Positions 13,709 to 14,432 of a DNA stretch of 14,432 bases are shown in pieces. This DNA is from an uncultured Bryobacterales bacterium (GTDB taxonomy: Bacteria; Acidobacteriota; Terriglobia; Bryobacterales; UBA6623), in assembly GCA_946887065.1 (NCBI GenBank), contig CAMPKL010000026.1, positions 1-14,432 of the forward strand, given 5' to 3'. The translations under genes were made by a program, and so were the position numbers. The notes under the pieces were generated by a model. That model had not been told where the DNA came from. It did no database searches and saw only the letters and a program-made list of their open reading frames with translations. Numbering within the stretch: position 1 is the stretch's first letter; each line of letters begins with the position of its first letter.

Positions 13709-14432
13709 ACGCGGATCAGGATCTTGCCCATGTGCTGGCCCTGCACGATGTACTCGTAGGCCGAGCGCGCTTCTTCAAACGGATAAACCTTGTCAATCAA
13801 AGGCTTTATGCCATTAAACTCAATGCATCGGATTAGCTCAAGAAACATCCGCCGGTTGCCGACATAGATTCCCTGCATGCGCTGCAAGTTGCGCATCACG
13901 TGCCCGGGCGAGGGGTTCTCCGCCCTGCCCGTCAGCACGCCGATCAGACTGATCGTACCTCCCATCCTGGTCGCCGCGAACGACTTGCCCAGCGTTCCGG
14001 CGCCGCCGACCTCGATCACGTTGTCGACGCCCACTCCGCCCGTCAGGTCGCGCACCGCTTCATCCCAGTCCGGCGTCGTCACATAGTTGATCGTCTCGTC
14101 CGCGCCAAGCTCCCGCACGCGCTCCAACTTGGCGTCGCTCGACGACGTAGCGATAACCCGCGCGCCAAAAGCCTTTGCGATCTGCAACGCGAACATCGAC
14201 ACGCCGCCCGTACCCAAAATCAAAATCGTCTGCCCCGGACGAGTCTCCGCCTTCGTCAATGCGTGCCAAGCCGTCACCGCAGCGCAGGGCAAACTAGCCG
14301 CCTGCTCATAGCTGTAGCCTGCCGGGATCTTCACCGCCCCACGCTCGGCGAGAACCACGTATTCCGCCAGCACGCCATCCACGCCGCCGCCCAGCGCCGT
14401 TCGGAACTGCGCCTCCGTCGGCATGCCGTCTC
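13705..14432 (-). CDS. Zinc-type alcohol dehydrogenase / quinone oxidoreductase family protein, partial
   Basis: C-terminal part of a medium-chain dehydrogenase/reductase; the frame stays open through the right edge, so the N-terminus, including the usual catalytic zinc ligands, is missing. An internal ATG at 14422-14424 is not the true start. Visible are LPCAAVTAWHAL, the Rossmann nucleotide-binding loop GTGGVSMFALQIAKAFGA, ELGADETINY, a further IEVGGAG turn, and the C-terminal FEEARSAYEYIVQGQHMGKI typical of the family. About 240 of an expected 330-340 residues are present. It uses NAD(H) or NADP(H); SSSDAKLERV after the second strand does not settle which. The substrate is unknown. Its TAA (13705-13707) overlaps the galM TAG, leaving no room for a terminator between them. 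Confidence 0.92.
   Translation of the reverse strand, partial: DGMPTEAQFRTALGGGVDGVLAEYVVLAERGAVKIPAGYSYEQAASLPCAAVTAWHALTKAETRPGQTILILGTGGVSMFALQIAKAFGARVIATSSSDAKLERVRELGADETINYVTTPDWDEAVRDLTGGVGVDNVIEVGGAGTLGKSFAATRMGGTISLIGVLTGRAENPSPGHVMRNLQRMQGIYVGNRRMFLELIRCIEFNGIKPLIDKVYPFEEARSAYEYIVQGQHMGKILIRV

Noticed and set aside
1..14432. CRISPR array, insertion sequence, prophage, toxin-antitoxin or defence genes
   Set aside because: No regularly spaced repeats, transposase, integrase, phage or defence motifs were seen on either strand.

Overview
The window looks like an ordinary stretch of chromosome from a GC-rich, Gram-negative bacterium. The best guess is an acidobacterium of the Solibacter/Bryobacter type. 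That rests on protein character and gene mix: a GldA/F/G-like ABC set with a DUF4340 partner, small secreted proteins with an LTGCLS...HVGH core, and a secreted mutarotase. No 16S or other decisive marker is present, so the phylum is inference. Coding density is high. I see no tRNA or rRNA gene, insertion sequence, prophage, CRISPR array or recognised defence system.

Left block (1-4737, + strand): a promoter and a nested leader hairpin precede a four-gene operon. It encodes an ABC ATPase, an ABC-2 type permease (4-bp ATGA overlap), a GldG-like auxiliary protein anchored at both ends, and a DUF4340 protein with one N-terminal membrane anchor. Together they should form one envelope complex that uses ATP to act on an unknown substrate. 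A perfect 12-bp hairpin follows; its T-rich side serves the opposing rho gene.

Middle block (4794-8889, - strand): hyuA-like hydantoinase/oxoprolinase subunit, then engB, then rho, closely spaced and possibly co-transcribed in that order. Rho carries an N-terminal extension of about 105 residues built of charged blocks. The hydantoinase subunit has no HyuB partner in the window.

Divergent from it is aroF (9142-10191, + strand), a type I-beta DAHP synthase for the first step of aromatic amino acid synthesis. An intrinsic-terminator-like hairpin ends 21 nt before its start codon, so aroF transcripts must cross it. This is the most interesting regulatory signal in the window. A strong terminator follows aroF.

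Right block (10231-14432): a 334-bp gap without a gene; a small secreted DUF5818-like protein with an excellent ribosome binding site and its own hairpin terminator; a 91-codon hypothetical gene; a 351-aa mostly helical protein; a secreted aldose 1-epimerase; and, converging on it with overlapping stop codons, a medium-chain dehydrogenase/reductase that runs off the right edge.

I did not find a clearly new multi-gene system. The points most worth a second look are the aroF leader terminator, the leader hairpin of the ABC operon, and the three evenly built modules in the DUF4340 protein.
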